Origin: Candidatus Melainabacteria bacterium
Lineage (GTDB): Bacteria; Cyanobacteriota; Vampirovibrionia; Obscuribacterales; Obscuribacteraceae
Length of the DNA stretch: 47,272 nt
Assembly (NCBI GenBank): GCA_003151275.1
Contig: PLXC01000147.1
Span: 148,321 to 195,592 of the forward strand
Direction of reading: 5' to 3'
Under the pieces are notes generated by a model that worked only from the letters and a program-made list of their open reading frames with translations, was not told the origin of the DNA and ran no database searches. This document shows positions 8,004 to 17,754 of this stretch, in pieces; position 1 is the first letter of the stretch, and the number at the start of each line of letters is the position of its first letter. Made by a program: the position numbers and the translations under genes.

Positions 8004-10163
8004 TTGCCAGTGGAAACTCAGAATAATAAAAGAGAGCTGGCTGAATTATTTTTGCTGAGCGCTGTTGCTCTTTACTTCGAGCTTCTTGTTATTCGCTGGA
8101 TATCGGCAGATTTTCTGGCATTTACTGTATTTAAAACTTTTCCGCTCGTTACTTGTTTTGTCGGTTTAGGAGTCGGATTCGCTTGCCAAAAAAATCAGAA
8201 TTACTTTCGACTAGCACCATTAGCGATTATGCAATTTGTTGCCCTCCTAAAACTTGGTGTAATAATTGGTTTCGATAAGTTCTTTTTTCCATCCATTGGC
8301 GTGTGGCAGTGGTCAGACCCGTCCGTCTTCGTTGGACCATGGCTGTGGATCTATGTTGCTCTTTTTACATTGATCCTAATAGTTGTTTTGTCAGGATCTT
8401 TTGCCACAATGGTTTGCCTCGGCTCAAGGCTCGGTCAATTGTTCATCGATATCCCTCCTCTAACAGCCTATTCCGTCAACATTGCAGGTTCGATTGCTGG
8501 AAGCTTGCTTTTTTCAGCTTTAACGTTCGCCGGCTTGCCTCCCTGGTTTCTTTTGATTCCAGCTGCCTTGCTAATCGCTTATTATGCCAAGGCAAAATGG
8601 TGGCTGACACTGCTGCCTCTGGCAGTCACTTTAGTGTTAGCGTTCATGCCGATGACTTCGCCAGGCGAGGTCATTTTTTGGTCGCCATACCAAAAGTTGA
8701 GTGTGACGCCATTTTCGGTAGGTACAAAAGCCGAAGATTCTGCTTGGAGGTCTAATCAAGGCATTGTAATTGGCACTAATGGATCTTTCTATCAATATGC
8801 TCTTGATCTCAGACCAACCAATCTCAATAACCCGAAAATGCCCAAGGAGCTGAGAGACAAGCTTGAAGAACACTCCAGGCACTATAATTTGCCTTACAAG
8901 CTAAAAAAGCCATCTACAGTTCTGATTCTGGGCGCAGGCTCAGGCAATGATGTTGCAGCCGCATTGCGCAATGGTGCTGAGCAAATCGACGCCGTTGATA
9001 TTGATCCTGTAATTCTCTCTCTTGGTCAAACAAGACACCCGGAGAACCCGTATGCGTCCTCTAAAGTCAACCGCATTTGCGACGATGCGCGCGATTTCTT
9101 GAACAAGTGCGACAAGCACTACGACATGATCCTTTTCGCTGGACTAGACTCCCACACAATTACGGGACAAGGTGGTTCGGTCCGATTAGACAATTATGTG
9201 TACACCAAAGACAGCATGCAACGTGCATTGCAATTGCTCAATCCAGAGGGATTGATGATCGTGTCATTTTGCCAATCCAGACCGTGGCTGACTCAACGCC
9301 TATTCTCCACAATTAATGCCGCTGCTAATTATCCGCCGTTAGTCGTGGTTGATCAAACAAATCCGGAACTGGCATGGCAGATTTTTATTTCAGGACCAAT
9401 GGTAGAAAAACGGGCGCTTAAAATCGATCCCGCAATAATTGCGCCGTTCGCTCTTCAGGAGCTTTCGCTGAATAATTCAGCTCGCATTCTCACCGATGAT
9501 TGGCCTTTCGTGTATGTTTCACCAGTGATCGTGGATGTGCCTTACTTGATGGTTGTATTTGTGATTGTCGTTTTGAGCATGATTGCGGCCAGGAAAGTTT
9601 TGTTCGCTCCAACACCGCCTAGTTCCTGGCAGATGTTCTTTCTTGGCGCCGCTTTCTTACTACTTGAGTTGCAATCGATCACAAGGTTATCGCTCTTGTT
9701 CGGCTCAACTTGGTATACCTCGGCTATCGTCATAAACGGCGTGCTTATTATGATTCTTGCCGCCAATTATATTGTCATTAAGCTTGACGACAGGGTTACC
9801 TCAAAGTTAGGACTATTGTATGGACTGCTCATTCTTTCACTTGTGATTAGTTACTCATTGCCTACCCATCAAATTCTTTCTTCGATGGTTGGCATCGCCG
9901 GTCAGATAGTAGTTTCAACGGCAACTATATTTCCGATGTTTCTTGCCGGCATAATCTTCGCGTCTTCGTTCAAAAACGTGCCAGCTCCAGACCGAGCGTT
10001 TGCATTTAACCTTTTGGGCGCCGTGGCTGGCGCTATGCTGGAATATCTGTCAAATTTCCTCGGCATTAATAGCTTAGTGCTTATTGCAGCTGGTCTTTAT
10101 GTGGCTTCCTACCTATGTACGCGTGTCCAAGATCAAGGGGTCGTTCACCTAAAGGCATTGTAA
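8004..10163 (+). CDS. Polytopic membrane protein with a spermidine-synthase-like methyltransferase core
   Basis: 719 residues with three parts: about six membrane helices (10-230), a soluble Rossmann domain (about 290-480) and about six more helices (505-710). The middle domain has the SAM/dcSAM-binding loop LGAGSGND, the acidic AVDIDP and a later DLILFA-type strand (YDMILFAGLDS), as in the SpeE superfamily. Whether it makes polyamines or methylates something is unknown. The start is TTG 8004, with GGGG 10 bases upstream; GTG 8010 is possible. Confidence 0.8.
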   Translation: MPVETQNNKRELAELFLLSAVALYFELLVIRWISADFLAFTVFKTFPLVTCFVGLGVGFACQKNQNYFRLAPLAIMQFVALLKLGVIIGFDKFFFPSIGVWQWSDPSVFVGPWLWIYVALFTLILIVVLSGSFATMVCLGSRLGQLFIDIPPLTAYSVNIAGSIAGSLLFSALTFAGLPPWFLLIPAALLIAYYAKAKWWLTLLPLAVTLVLAFMPMTSPGEVIFWSPYQKLSVTPFSVGTKAEDSAWRSNQGIVIGTNGSFYQYALDLRPTNLNNPKMPKELRDKLEEHSRHYNLPYKLKKPSTVLILGAGSGNDVAAALRNGAEQIDAVDIDPVILSLGQTRHPENPYASSKVNRICDDARDFLNKCDKHYDMILFAGLDSHTITGQGGSVRLDNYVYTKDSMQRALQLLNPEGLMIVSFCQSRPWLTQRLFSTINAAANYPPLVVVDQTNPELAWQIFISGPMVEKRALKIDPAIIAPFALQELSLNNSARILTDDWPFVYVSPVIVDVPYLMVVFVIVVLSMIAARKVLFAPTPPSSWQMFFLGAAFLLLELQSITRLSLLFGSTWYTSAIVINGVLIMILAANYIVIKLDDRVTSKLGLLYGLLILSLVISYSLPTHQILSSMVGIAGQIVVSTATIFPMFLAGIIFASSFKNVPAPDRAFAFNLLGAVAGAMLEYLSNFLGINSLVLIAAGLYVASYLCTRVQDQGVVHLKAL

Positions 10164-10275
10164 GTGTTCTGACGAAGCAATCCTGACTGATGCGAGCGGT
10201 ACTTCATCTGGCACAAAGGGTAAACTAAGAGAGGGTGATGCCCGCGGATTAGTATGGTGCAGGAGTGTTATCGCA

Positions 10276-11409
10276 ATGAGTCTATCGAAATTGCCGCGTG
10301 CAGCAGCTTGGAGCACGATGATCGTATTGAGCTCGGCGGTGCCAAGTTTGGCCCAAGGTATTTCTGAAATGGGAGCGGCTCATGCGATGAGCGCTACTAT
10401 GGGGGCTGGATTACACCGCAACGCAGGCGGTGCTTCCAACAGTCTCAACAATGTTTACGGCGCGCTCAACAAACAGTTAGGCGGCGTTACAGATGCCGCA
10501 TCCGGCGGTACGGGCAGCGCTGCCGGCTCCAGTAATTTATTTGCTAACACCGATAAGAATGGCGACCCGATCGATCCTCGCATTATGGTTCGAGACGCCG
10601 GTAAAGAGTCCAACCGACTCTTTGATTTGGCCGTGCAAAAACAAAAAGCTGGTAAGAGTTCTGAAGCTGAGCAGCTTTATCGCCGTTCGCTCCTGATTCG
10701 CGAACGAATCTGGGGCAACAAAGATCCGGCCGTGACTAAAATTATGGGCGTGATCGCGGAATTGATGCGAAAACGTGGTGACTTAGCCGGCGCGGAAACT
10801 TATTACCACGCAGTTCTTACCACTGAGTTGAAGCGTTTTGGTGCGGGCACCTATGAATTGGTGCCGACCTTAGAGAAGTTAGGTCAAATTTGCTTTGATC
10901 AAAAGAAATACTCCGAGTCCTATAACTATTTTCAACAGGTATACACTCAACGTTCGAGAAAACTCGGTCTCGATAGTCCCGAAACTATTACTGCTGCTCT
11001 GGAATTATCCAAAGCCCACTACGAGGCAGGCAACTACTCTGATGCCGCCGATGTGTTGAGCAAAACTATAGACGCGAAGATGAATGATTCTGGCTCTCCG
11101 CAGATGGTGAAATTGCTTGAGGCTTATATGAATGTTCTTAAAAAACAAAATAAGCCAGAAGAGTTGACGCGCATTGAAACCAAGCTTCAGTCGATGAAAC
11201 CAGCGCCAATAGCCGGTGAAACCAAAACAGAAACGAACAAAGTTGAAACTGCTAAATCCGAATCAAGTAAAACGGAGACGATTAAAACGGAAGCCAAAAC
11301 AGAAGCCAAAACTACAGGGACTTCTATGGCAAGCACGAAGTCTGTGGACAAGACTGAAGAACTTAAAACAGTTTCGGCTGAGAAGAAGATCAAAGACGCT
11401 AGTCATTGA
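10276..11409 (+). CDS. Exported TPR protein (kinesin-light-chain-type repeats)
   Basis: 377 residues with a signal peptide (cleavage near SLAQG, residue 27-28), a Gly/Ala/Ser-rich linker, then about four tetratricopeptide repeats between 115 and 290 of the type AEQLYRRSLLIRERIWG. The C-terminal 75 residues are a repetitive Lys/Thr/Glu tail (units like KTETNKVE, KTEAKTEAK). AGGAG lies 10 bases before the ATG. It is probably a periplasmic or envelope protein-interaction scaffold. It is followed by a hairpin terminator shared with the convergent gene. Confidence 0.8.
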   Translation: MSLSKLPRAAAWSTMIVLSSAVPSLAQGISEMGAAHAMSATMGAGLHRNAGGASNSLNNVYGALNKQLGGVTDAASGGTGSAAGSSNLFANTDKNGDPIDPRIMVRDAGKESNRLFDLAVQKQKAGKSSEAEQLYRRSLLIRERIWGNKDPAVTKIMGVIAELMRKRGDLAGAETYYHAVLTTELKRFGAGTYELVPTLEKLGQICFDQKKYSESYNYFQQVYTQRSRKLGLDSPETITAALELSKAHYEAGNYSDAADVLSKTIDAKMNDSGSPQMVKLLEAYMNVLKKQNKPEELTRIETKLQSMKPAPIAGETKTETNKVETAKSESSKTETIKTEAKTEAKTTGTSMASTKSVDKTEELKTVSAEKKIKDASH

Positions 11410-11458
11410 TCTCGGTTTGCACTACAGGTGATATCGACGGACTTTTTGCCGCCTTGCA

Positions 11459-11492
11459 TAAAAGAGGTCCGGCTTGAGCCGAACCTCTTTTA
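11459..11492. terminator. Bidirectional intrinsic terminator candidate
   Basis: AAGAGGT-CCGGCT and AGCCGAACCTCTT form a 13-bp stem with one mismatch and a 2-base loop, flanked by A-run and T-run on either side, between two convergent genes. Confidence 0.75.
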
Positions 11493-11513
11493 AATCAATT
11501 AAGTTGACGCTGA

Positions 11514-12479
11514 TTACATTGCTGTTGAGCGCGTAACGGCGGCAATTGGTGTCACTGTGTCGAGCACGACGTTAAACGGTTGACCGACAGCAATTACTCG
11601 GCTGCTTCCCCGCTGTAAGGCTAAGGTGGTGCTGCCTGGGCCGCCGACCGTGCCGATGCCGATGTTAGCCGGAATGCGGGCGTTGGCTTGTGGGTCTGCT
11701 GGAATTCCGATCGTGCAAACTGGATGAGGACCAGATGATTGCACTAGATATGTCTCCGAAGCGGTGGCACTAATCGGCATTTCAGTACCCTTTGTGGTTC
11801 GCAGACTACTGAAAGTTACTGATAGTGTGCCGGGAGTCGTTTCCACTAATTCGCCCCGGACAAGTGAGCCGGATGGAATTATGTATCCGCCCAATGGAAC
11901 GTCTTGACTGATCTTGGCTTCGATTCGTTGTCCTTTTACAGCAGTTTCGCTACTGAGCGCTTCAGTAAAGGTTACAGGCATGACTGTACCCGCCGGTGCA
12001 TAGAGTCTTTTTTCCACGACTGCGATGCTTGCGCCTAGTTGATTTGGACTCTTCAAGGTGGCGATATAGTCGGCCGCTTTGTCGGTGCCCAAGAAGTTTT
12101 TGATGCTGTCAGCCCACTGATTCGCCAAGTCATTGACGCTCATCCTGGCATTGCGTGCGCTTCCTGCATCGACAGTGGCCACCTTGCGACCGCCCAGTGC
12201 AACAATAACTGCACCATTTCTGCGTTCTACTGATACCGCGGATGGTGACTTGTCTGTTGACAATACGAGGGCATTATCCAATGCATCTTGTGCCAGCCAT
12301 GCCCTTTTCTCTGGGGAAAAACCATCAGCACTGGCAGAGATTCGGAAAGCCGGTCGGCTGCCTAAAGTTACGGCATTGCCCAGTGAGAATCCTGCGAATG
12401 CAGGAACTGTGCCAGATAAGGCTATCACTGACAACAGCGCCAGGATCCTCTCTGATCCCTTGTGATTAGGTGTGTTCAT
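11514..12479 (-). CDS. Exported protein, paralog of the next gene
   Basis: 321 residues with a signal peptide (MNTPNHKGSERILALLSVIA, cleavage after AFA near residue 29). The first half has a helical segment (SPEKRAWLAQDALDNAL, then NQWADSIKNFLG). The second half is a beta-rich domain beginning PAGTVMPVTF, with KGQRIEAKISQDVPLGG and IIPSGSLVRG. Both halves are shared with the gene at 12548-13678, and the beta domain also with 27120-28370. Function is unknown; an envelope role is likely. It lies 68 bases downstream of its paralog on the same strand, so co-transcription is plausible. Confidence 0.75.
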   Translation of the reverse strand: MNTPNHKGSERILALLSVIALSGTVPAFAGFSLGNAVTLGSRPAFRISASADGFSPEKRAWLAQDALDNALVLSTDKSPSAVSVERRNGAVIVALGGRKVATVDAGSARNARMSVNDLANQWADSIKNFLGTDKAADYIATLKSPNQLGASIAVVEKRLYAPAGTVMPVTFTEALSSETAVKGQRIEAKISQDVPLGGYIIPSGSLVRGELVETTPGTLSVTFSSLRTTKGTEMPISATASETYLVQSSGPHPVCTIGIPADPQANARIPANIGIGTVGGPGSTTLALQRGSSRVIAVGQPFNVVLDTVTPIAAVTRSTAM

Positions 12480-12547
12480 TTCTCAATTCCTCTTTAAATT
12501 TTAGGGTTTTGGAACGGCAAACTTGCCTGTTCCGATCACACTCTTGC

Positions 12548-13678
12548 CTACATTCCAATACCAACACTGCTGACCATGTTAGTGGTTCTTGCGGATGTGG
12601 CTGTGTTCACCGCGATGGTTGTCGTTGCGTTCAATTGCAGGAACATTGGTGCGCCAGCTGGGATAATCATTCCGCTATTGTCGGTGAGCAGCATTCTGTG
12701 GAAACCTTCGGCGGTTAGTTGATCCACAGGCAGGCCTCTCCAGGCACCGCCAATTTCACCTTTAACTCCGGTCAAAGACACGGTTTGGATGTTGCCGTCT
12801 GGTTGACGAAGTTCTACTTTGGTTTTTGTATCGCCACAGCAGTTAGGCACGATTGGGTTGACGCTAACATAGTGCCAAGAATCCACGCCACCATAAATGT
12901 GTCCGTGAATTGGAATGTCCTTGCCGTCCGGTGTGCGGAAAGCGTAAAAGGCGATTGTCAGTGCATTTTTACCAGCAAAGTTGTTGGGGTTGAATGGAGC
13001 AGCTGGAATTAACTGACCGAGAGCTACGGTGCCTGCCGGTAAATAACTTGTGAAGTTAGGACCGAGTGGAACATCTGTGCTTAGAACGCCTTGTATTGTA
13101 TCTCCGACTCGAGCGGCATCCAGAGCCAATGCATTGGATAGCTGAATGGGGAAATTCATCCCGGCTGGAGCCACAGCAACATCCTTATTGATCGTCAGAC
13201 TGGCTGTCTCTTTGCTGCTAGTGGTGGCATACTTGCCGGTTAACATAGACAAGTAGTTGTTGATGGCGTTCGCGTCAGCTAAACAGAATTTGATACTGTC
13301 CGCCCATTTTTGAGCCAGACCCATTTGACTCATTCCAGCTCTAGCTGCACTGTTTCCGTCAGCAGTTACAACATAGAAGTTGTCTACGGTGACGATTGGA
13401 TTTCTATTCATCATCGATACTTTAACTGTATCAGGAAAGCGATGTTTGGCGGCTATGAGAGCGTTGTCCAGATTCTTCTGGACGATCGAAGCTCGTTGTT
13501 CAGCGCTCATGCCAGCTGCATTAGAGTCGATCGAGAACAATTTTCCACAGGCGCTTATAACAGTGGTGCGAGATTCCACCAAATTTTGCGCATTTGATGC
13601 TGTCGGAATGGCTAAGCTTATCGCTGTCAAAACTCCCACAAGTAATTTTCGACGTAATCCAGGTTTCGATATGTTCAT
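12548..13678 (-). CDS. Exported protein, paralog of the preceding gene
   Basis: I choose ATG 13678, which begins a standard signal peptide (MNISKPGLRRKLLVGVLTAI, cleavage after SNA), over the TTG at 13714 that adds 12 polar residues. The 376-residue product repeats the paralog's plan: a helical part with SAEQRASIVQKNLDNAL and QKWADSIKFCL, then a beta-rich domain (PAGMNFPIQL, VGDTIQGVLSTDVPLG, LPAGTVALGQ, DGKDIPIHG). Three cysteines occur in the mature part outside the conserved beta core. Function is unknown. Confidence 0.75.
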   Translation of the reverse strand: MNISKPGLRRKLLVGVLTAISLAIPTASNAQNLVESRTTVISACGKLFSIDSNAAGMSAEQRASIVQKNLDNALIAAKHRFPDTVKVSMMNRNPIVTVDNFYVVTADGNSAARAGMSQMGLAQKWADSIKFCLADANAINNYLSMLTGKYATTSSKETASLTINKDVAVAPAGMNFPIQLSNALALDAARVGDTIQGVLSTDVPLGPNFTSYLPAGTVALGQLIPAAPFNPNNFAGKNALTIAFYAFRTPDGKDIPIHGHIYGGVDSWHYVSVNPIVPNCCGDTKTKVELRQPDGNIQTVSLTGVKGEIGGAWRGLPVDQLTAEGFHRMLLTDNSGMIIPAGAPMFLQLNATTTIAVNTATSARTTNMVSSVGIGM

Positions 13679-13999
13679 GTCCTTTATAATTTTCTCAGGT
13701 GATCTGTTCAGCAAAAGATGGCTCTATGACTGCTTCTTGATTGGAGCGATGATAAGCGCTGAGTTGAGTTTTTGGAAAAACTTTTCACATTTTTGCGTAA
13801 ATAATTGAAAGTCAAGTGTCGACGATGAGCAAACATCGCCTCCAAGGGTAAAAAGCGATTCGAATGAGATGCTTGCTGCAGGCTGCTTCCAGTCAAAAGT
13901 TTGAGCAATCGGCAATCGGGCGGCCTCAGATCTGGGGCAAAATCTAAAGCGAGCCGCGCTAGCAATTTAGGATTTGGTTTTTTTTAGTTAGCTGAACTG

Positions 14000-14569
14000 T
14001 TAGCGGCCAAATAGCCAATTGATGAATGGTCTAAACCAGCTACCTTTAGCTTGTTTAAGATGTTGAATATTTCTGCTCGCTTCTTGACCGCGTCGTCGCG
14101 CACCAAGAATTAGATCATATGTAATCGGCACATTTTTCACCGTGTCAAATTCAGCTCGAAGCACTACATAACCAATTAAATTGGAACGCTTCCAATATGA
14201 AAGTCTTAGAGCTTTGCACTTGCCGCCACTCTTGCTTTTGCCGTTGCTCCAAGGTGGCACGACGTTGCGCAGTTTCAGCTTCTTACGTTCACCTTCGGAT
14301 TGTTCGGAACCATTGCCACCATGGGTAGTAGCCTGTTCATCACGATCTTCTTCATTTCCTTCAACTTCATCACCAGTGCCAGGCACCGTGCTATTGAATT
14401 GAGGCAGACCCCATGTGCTGCTAATTTCTTTAACTAGTCCGTCAAAGCTATCACTGAATCTCGACTCGACGTTCGACACGTGACGCGAAGCCGTTTCAAT
14501 AACGTGCTCATTCGATTGGATTGATTCCTCGCCGAGCAAACGCTCCATAATGGTTATTGCGTTCGACAT
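14000..14569 (-). CDS. Hypothetical cytoplasmic protein
   Basis: 189 residues, no signal peptide or membrane helix. The N-terminal 60 residues are helical; residues 65-115 form a Glu/Gly/Ser/Lys-rich disordered linker; the C-terminal third looks folded (LRLSYWKRSNLIGYVVLRAE) and ends in SWFRPFINWLFGR. That ending resembles the GWLRPF end of the coiled-coil protein at 3366. GGAG lies 10 bases before the ATG. I do not recognise the family. Confidence 0.65.
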   Translation of the reverse strand: MSNAITIMERLLGEESIQSNEHVIETASRHVSNVESRFSDSFDGLVKEISSTWGLPQFNSTVPGTGDEVEGNEEDRDEQATTHGGNGSEQSEGERKKLKLRNVVPPWSNGKSKSGGKCKALRLSYWKRSNLIGYVVLRAEFDTVKNVPITYDLILGARRRGQEASRNIQHLKQAKGSWFRPFINWLFGR

Positions 14570-14714
14570 GATCTTTGAACTCCACTAAGGATTGCACTGG
14601 CCGGCCAGTAGTTTAACAAATGTTGGGTGGTAAACCAAATGTTTGCCCCATGCGATCCGAATCCCTTTTGTGGTACATAGCATTGTTGGGAGTTTTAAGG
14701 GAGTGTGGAATCGA

Positions 14715-15290
14715 ATGAAAATGCAGCACCTGTTTGCCGCTGCCGCCATCCTCATGCTTGGGGTCGGACCAGTATTGGCGGAGGGACCTCTCTTTCCTGG
14801 CAAAGGCGAATCGGCAAAGTGGGACCAGGCAAATGTTTCTTTTAACCAGGGCATTGTCCTTTATAGATCCTCCAAATATGAGCAAGCCATCGCAAAATAC
14901 AAGCAAGCTATTGCCACTTATCCTTACGACTACAACTTCTTCAATAATTTGGGGCTGACATATAAGAAGAACAATGAACTGGATTTAGCGTCTGAAGCGC
15001 TGAAAAAGTCTATCGAACTGAAGCCCAATATCTGGGAGAGTTGGAGCAACCTTGGCAGCGTTTACAAACATCAGAACAAAGCGCCAGAAGCAATCGCGGC
15101 TTATACAAAAGCACTGGAATGTAATCCTCCAGCCAAAAGTAAGCAACTGATACAGCAAAATATAAGCGCACTGAAAATAAATACTGGATCAACCGCATCG
15201 GCGACTTCAGCTTCAGGGGCGACTCCAGCTGCACCAAGTGCATCGTCGGCTCCACCAGCATTTGCACCGGTAGCTTCACCCGCGCACTAG
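14715..15290 (+). CDS. Exported TPR protein
   Basis: I start at ATG 14715, because AAGGGAG precedes it and it begins a signal peptide (MKMQHLFAAAAILMLGVG, cleavage after LAE). The upstream start at 14643 would add 24 unlikely residues. The 191-residue product has about three TPR units (GIVLYRSSKYEQAIAKYKQA, then NNLGLTYKKNNELDLASEAL, then SNLGSVYKHQNKAPEAIAAY) and a Ser/Ala/Pro-rich tail. It is probably an envelope protein-interaction module. Confidence 0.78.
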   Translation: MKMQHLFAAAAILMLGVGPVLAEGPLFPGKGESAKWDQANVSFNQGIVLYRSSKYEQAIAKYKQAIATYPYDYNFFNNLGLTYKKNNELDLASEALKKSIELKPNIWESWSNLGSVYKHQNKAPEAIAAYTKALECNPPAKSKQLIQQNISALKINTGSTASATSASGATPAAPSASSAPPAFAPVASPAH

Positions 15291-15305
15291 TACCACATGT
15301 AGTGC

Positions 15306-15947
15306 TCAGCCGACCGCATCCTTCAGGGCAGTTCTAGCCGCTAGTTGATTGCGACTGGCCGACAGAATTTCAACCTCTCTCTTTAGTCGGAGACTTGTGT
15401 CTTGTAATTCCAGCAAACTTTGCTGTTCGGAGGCGAGATCGTACAAATTGCTGGCCACCCAGAAAGACAGATTTACGGGTGCGTCCGGTAGGTTTTCAGG
15501 CAGTTCGACTGTTTTGTCCGTTAACTTTGCCAACAGGTAAGCAATGTCTTTCAGGAGTTGTGAGACTTCTTCTGACAGCGCGGTTAGGTCGGTTTCGGGC
15601 TGGTAATCTTCGATCCACTCGACCAAGCCGATTCGATATGGCTTTTCTTGTATGTATTCGAGCACTTTAAAGCGCTTTCGACCGACGGTCATAATGTTTA
15701 GCCGCCCATCTGCAAGTCGTCTAAAATCAGTGATTTCTGCGCTGCAGCCGACGTTGGCAGGCTCCCCGTTTACCGGGTCCCAAAGTAACATACCAAAGCT
15801 CTTGTCGCCGTCGAGGATCGTGTTCACCATCAACTTATATCTGGGCTCGAAGATGTGCAGTGGCATTGGCCTTTCTGGAAAAAGGACCACTTCGGGCAAA
15901 GGGAAAAGTGGCAGCTCACGGACTGATATTGAAGACGGTTTAGCCAT
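15306..15947 (-). CDS. Lon N-terminal-domain (LON substrate-binding) protein
   Basis: 213 residues matching the stand-alone form of the Lon protease N-terminal domain: LPLFPLPEVVLFPERPMPLHIFEPRY near the start, GTEAEI-type strand (VGCSAEITDFRRLADGRLNI) and the GRKRFKV motif. The second half is helical. No ATPase or protease domain follows, so it is not Lon itself. In other bacteria such proteins are thought to bind proteins or peptides; the precise role is unknown. Confidence 0.88.
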   Translation of the reverse strand: MAKPSSISVRELPLFPLPEVVLFPERPMPLHIFEPRYKLMVNTILDGDKSFGMLLWDPVNGEPANVGCSAEITDFRRLADGRLNIMTVGRKRFKVLEYIQEKPYRIGLVEWIEDYQPETDLTALSEEVSQLLKDIAYLLAKLTDKTVELPENLPDAPVNLSFWVASNLYDLASEQQSLLELQDTSLRLKREVEILSASRNQLAARTALKDAVG

Positions 15948-16242
15948 ACTTACTATTTTACTGCAACGTAAAATACTAATAAATAGTTCATTGCGTAGTT
16001 AGAAGGAGTCGTAGCGATATCGCGGGTGGTGTTTTCTCCATCGCCCTTGATCGATCCGCACAAGCGAGCTGCTTTGGCTGGTGCATTTGAAGTTCAGTTC
16101 ATTCCTTAATCAAGATAATGGGGAGCTCCTGTTAGGTATACCTGAGCCAATAATTTAATGGATCTTTTGCTTCAACCTGTCACGTTTATTCGGCCAAGCC
16201 GACACACTGATCCGTTTGAGAGGAGGGTGGGGCGGGGATAAA

Positions 16243-16923
16243 TTGTCATGGGACCGTTATGGTGGCGGCTTACGAGTGGAAAGCGACTGGGATCACTATA
16301 AAGATTTGGCTGAAAAGGCGACGAAGGCAGGTGATTATCCTGATGCGGAGTCGCTATGGTTTGCTGCGCTGCAAATTGTAGAATTCGACGGCGAGGGCGA
16401 CCCAAGGTTGGCTACGACGCTGGACGGGCTGGCCTCTGCCTGTTGTGGTCAGCGAAAGTACAGTCAGGCTCAAAACGTTTACTGGGATGCGATTAAAATT
16501 AAGGAAAAGTACTGCGGATACGACAGTCTGAACACCGCGCAGAGTCTAAAGGGATTGGCCGGCGTCTACTACGAGCAGGGTAAATATACTGAAGCTGAGG
16601 CTCTAGGCAAGCGTGTGCTGAATATATTTGAAGGCGAACTTGGGCACGATCATAATGACGTCGGCGAGATCGTGATGAATTTAGCCGCGCTATATCACAA
16701 GCAGAAAAACGTCGAGCAGGCGCAGCTTTGTTATCAACGAGCCCTAGATATAAAAGAAAAGAATAGTGGGTTGCAATCGAAGATCTCTACTCCTTTCAGT
16801 CAAAGAACAGCAAAACCGACGTCAGTATGCGCTGTGTGCGAGCGTACCTACGTCGGTGAAAGTTGCTTGAAGTGCACTCAAACGACTTTGAAAGCCATTG
16901 AAGCGCCGAGCAGCAGTACTTAG
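16243..16923 (+). CDS. TPR protein with a C-terminal zinc ribbon
   Basis: The start is TTG 16243, 5 bases after GGGG. TTG 16216 is longer but has no ribosome site. The 226-residue product has four kinesin-light-chain-like TPR units (YPDAESLWFAALQIVE, YSQAQNVYWDAIKIKE, YTEAEALGKRVLNIFE, VEQAQLCYQRALDIKE). It then has a linker and CxxC-x8-CxxC (Cys196, 199, 208, 211), a probable zinc knuckle. It lacks a signal peptide, unlike the other TPR proteins here. Its stop overlaps by 4 bases that of the convergent KGG gene. Confidence 0.75.
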   Translation: MSWDRYGGGLRVESDWDHYKDLAEKATKAGDYPDAESLWFAALQIVEFDGEGDPRLATTLDGLASACCGQRKYSQAQNVYWDAIKIKEKYCGYDSLNTAQSLKGLAGVYYEQGKYTEAEALGKRVLNIFEGELGHDHNDVGEIVMNLAALYHKQKNVEQAQLCYQRALDIKEKNSGLQSKISTPFSQRTAKPTSVCAVCERTYVGESCLKCTQTTLKAIEAPSSST

Positions 16924-17159
16924 CTGCTCATCCCAGGTTGTTGTTCCGTTTCGTTGGTCAAACGGGCGGCTCGGCTGCGTCCACGGCTTTGACCGCCTTT
17001 TCTGCCAGCCTCGGCTGCTTCAGCTGAAGTGAACTCATGAGCGGTACCCCGAGCATGTGCGGCTTTCCCGCCCATACTAGCGATTTGTCTCTGTTCATCC
17101 TTATTCATGGAAGCGAATCCGCGGTTGCTTTTCTTCGGTCTTTCTGTTTCGTAGGACAT
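16920..17159 (-). CDS. KGG-domain stress protein (YciG-like)
   Basis: About 79 residues with the features of the general-stress KGG family: RGFASMNKDEQRQIASMGGKAAH, then TAHEFTSAEAAEAGRKGG and a basic tail with SRGRSR. Family members are small, disordered and induced by stress or stationary phase; their molecular role is not established. I use ATG 17159 (GAGG 8 bases upstream), the typical distance from the motif. ATG 17189 also has a ribosome site and would add 10 residues. Confidence 0.85.
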   Translation of the reverse strand: MSYETERPKKSNRGFASMNKDEQRQIASMGGKAAHARGTAHEFTSAEAAEAGRKGGQSRGRSRAARLTNETEQQPGMSS

Positions 17160-17754
17160 GGTTTGAACCTCATCGAATGTTGCTGTCATTTGGAATTCTC
17201 CGCCATATTTTTGAGGCACCAAATACGGTGCTGATCTCAGAATTTCGGACTGTTATAAACTCTGTTTGTGAACATTGTGAAAACTAGTAAGAGAATTGGA
17301 TCCCTCGATCGATCTCGAATATTTTTGATTGGTCTTATAGTTTTTCCTCAGATGTGCTTTGGATTCAAATAGTTCCCTGATTTAGGACGGTAATTATTTG
17401 AAAGTCATCGTAGTACCTTATAGTCTACAACGTCATAACCGAATTGGCAAATATCTTTTACAAAACTCGCAATCGCTAGCTGGTGCACACACGAGGCCTG
17501 TTTACAAGTGGGATAGGCAGACTCCTGCTTGTCGTCTTTAGTGCTACTTTCCCATGCTCAAACGAATCAACTCCCGTAACTAGTGTTGGTAGCACGTTTG
17601 AGAGTTTTTCGGTCTGAAGCTTCGCAGACGTTAAAGAAAAAGTATATTTTCTCCGAACCTACTTTCGGACTTGAGTATATTGAATTCAAGAGAGTTCGAA
17701 AAGCTTTCGCACAGTATCTTGGGCTGGTTAGACTCGCCCCACAGGAGGATGTCC
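17160..17754. other. Leader/intergenic region upstream of dnaK copy 1
   Basis: No gene is seen in about 595 bases. TTTGAA near 17396 with TATAGT 16 bp downstream is a possible vegetative promoter. A 6-bp inverted repeat, TCCGAA (17652-17657) and TTCGGA (17664-17669), lies about 90 bases before the start codon. I searched by eye for the CIRCE operator (TTAGCACTC-N9-GAGTGCTAA) and did not find it. Confidence 0.4.

Noticed and set aside
17223..17754. CIRCE operator upstream of dnaK copy 1
   Set aside because: Looked for TTAGCACTC-N9-GAGTGCTAA; not present.
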